Source: JBGQAS01 sp964498605 (GTDB lineage: Bacteria; Chloroflexota; Anaerolineae; Anaerolineales; Anaerolineaceae). From it: 28,228 bases of DNA. This document shows, one piece after another, positions 28,191-28,228 of the stretch (positions are counted from its first letter, which is position 1; the number at the start of each line of letters is the position of its first letter). The stretch lies in assembly GCA_964498605.1 (NCBI GenBank), contig CAZCHK010000028.1:1-28228 (forward strand). The letters run 5' to 3'. The notes below the pieces were generated by a model. That model saw only the letters and a list, made by a program, of their open reading frames with translations, was not told where the DNA came from and did no database searches. Position numbers and translations under genes: made by a program.

Positions 28191-28228
28191 ATGGCAAAGC
28201 AGAAGTTTGAACGGAACAAGCCGCATTT
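28191..28228 (+). CDS. tuf: Elongation factor Tu, 5' end (cut by window)
   Basis: Only the first 12 codons are inside the window: MAKQKFERNKPH, which match the conserved EF-Tu start (MAKxKFERxKPHxN). AAAGGAGAG lies a few bases upstream of the ATG. The position directly after tRNA-Thr(GGT) supports the call, as tRNA-Thr/Tyr/Thr-tuf is a known bacterial arrangement. EF-Tu delivers aminoacyl-tRNA to the ribosome. Confidence 0.9.
   Translation, partial: MAKQKFERNKPH

Noticed and set aside
1..28228. CRISPR array, prophage or integron signals
   Set aside because: No regularly spaced short repeats, integrase, recombinase or phage structural genes are seen on either strand.

Overview
The window looks like chromosomal DNA of an uncultured or poorly described Chloroflexota bacterium, most likely class Anaerolineae. 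This is inferred from the style of the proteins: long multi-PAS/GAF/HD-GYP sensors, membrane-anchored LysM-M23 peptidases, ribonuclease J plus Rho, and a divergent MBL-fold hydrolase. No rRNA or marker phylogeny is available to confirm it. Most of the window is ordinary, densely packed housekeeping DNA. No insertion sequence, integrase, CRISPR array or prophage gene was seen.

Layout. 1-2.6 kb (+): 3' end of an S41 peptidase gene, then metG. 2.6-3.2 kb (-): pncC/cinA C-terminal amidase. 3.3-7.9 kb (+): LysM-M23 peptidase, Memo-like protein, priA. 7.9-11.5 kb (-): nadE, rho and a second LysM-M23 peptidase (transcribed in that order). 11.6-17.1 kb (+): a 1264-residue PAS/GAF/HD-GYP c-di-GMP phosphodiesterase, then ribonuclease J. 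17.2-19.9 kb (-): a tight operon of MBL-fold hydrolase, 100-residue protein, mutY (with an intact C-terminal Nudix box) and pcm. 20.0-25.2 kb (+): an unrecognised cassette of a two-TM protein, two paralogous receptor-like membrane proteins, a soluble 303-residue protein and an ICMT-like membrane methyltransferase. 25.2-27.6 kb (+): an AT-richer ABC-2 exporter pair and a nitroreductase. 27.7-28.2 kb (+): the tRNA-Thr(TGT), tRNA-Tyr(GTA), tRNA-Thr(GGT), tuf transcription unit, cut by the window end.

The most unusual part is the cassette at 20038-24491. Its two large proteins have a signal peptide, an extracytoplasmic domain that has diverged strongly between them, one TM helix, and a cytoplasmic part. 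That cytoplasmic part is encoded by a 474-bp stretch identical at every base in both genes (21265-21738 and 22847-23320), while the DNA on both sides is clearly diverged. This suggests recent gene conversion or domain replacement, and a pair of receptors sharing one signalling or effector module. The function is unknown.

Secondary points: promoters that repeatedly show an extended -10 (TGn-TATAAT type); structured leaders of rnj and rho; a dyad between the divergent nadE and sensor genes; a thrU-tyrU-(glyT)-thrT-tufB-like operon that lacks the glycine tRNA and has hairpin-filled spacers; and an MBL protein whose HxHxDH metal motif has lost its second His and its Asp.
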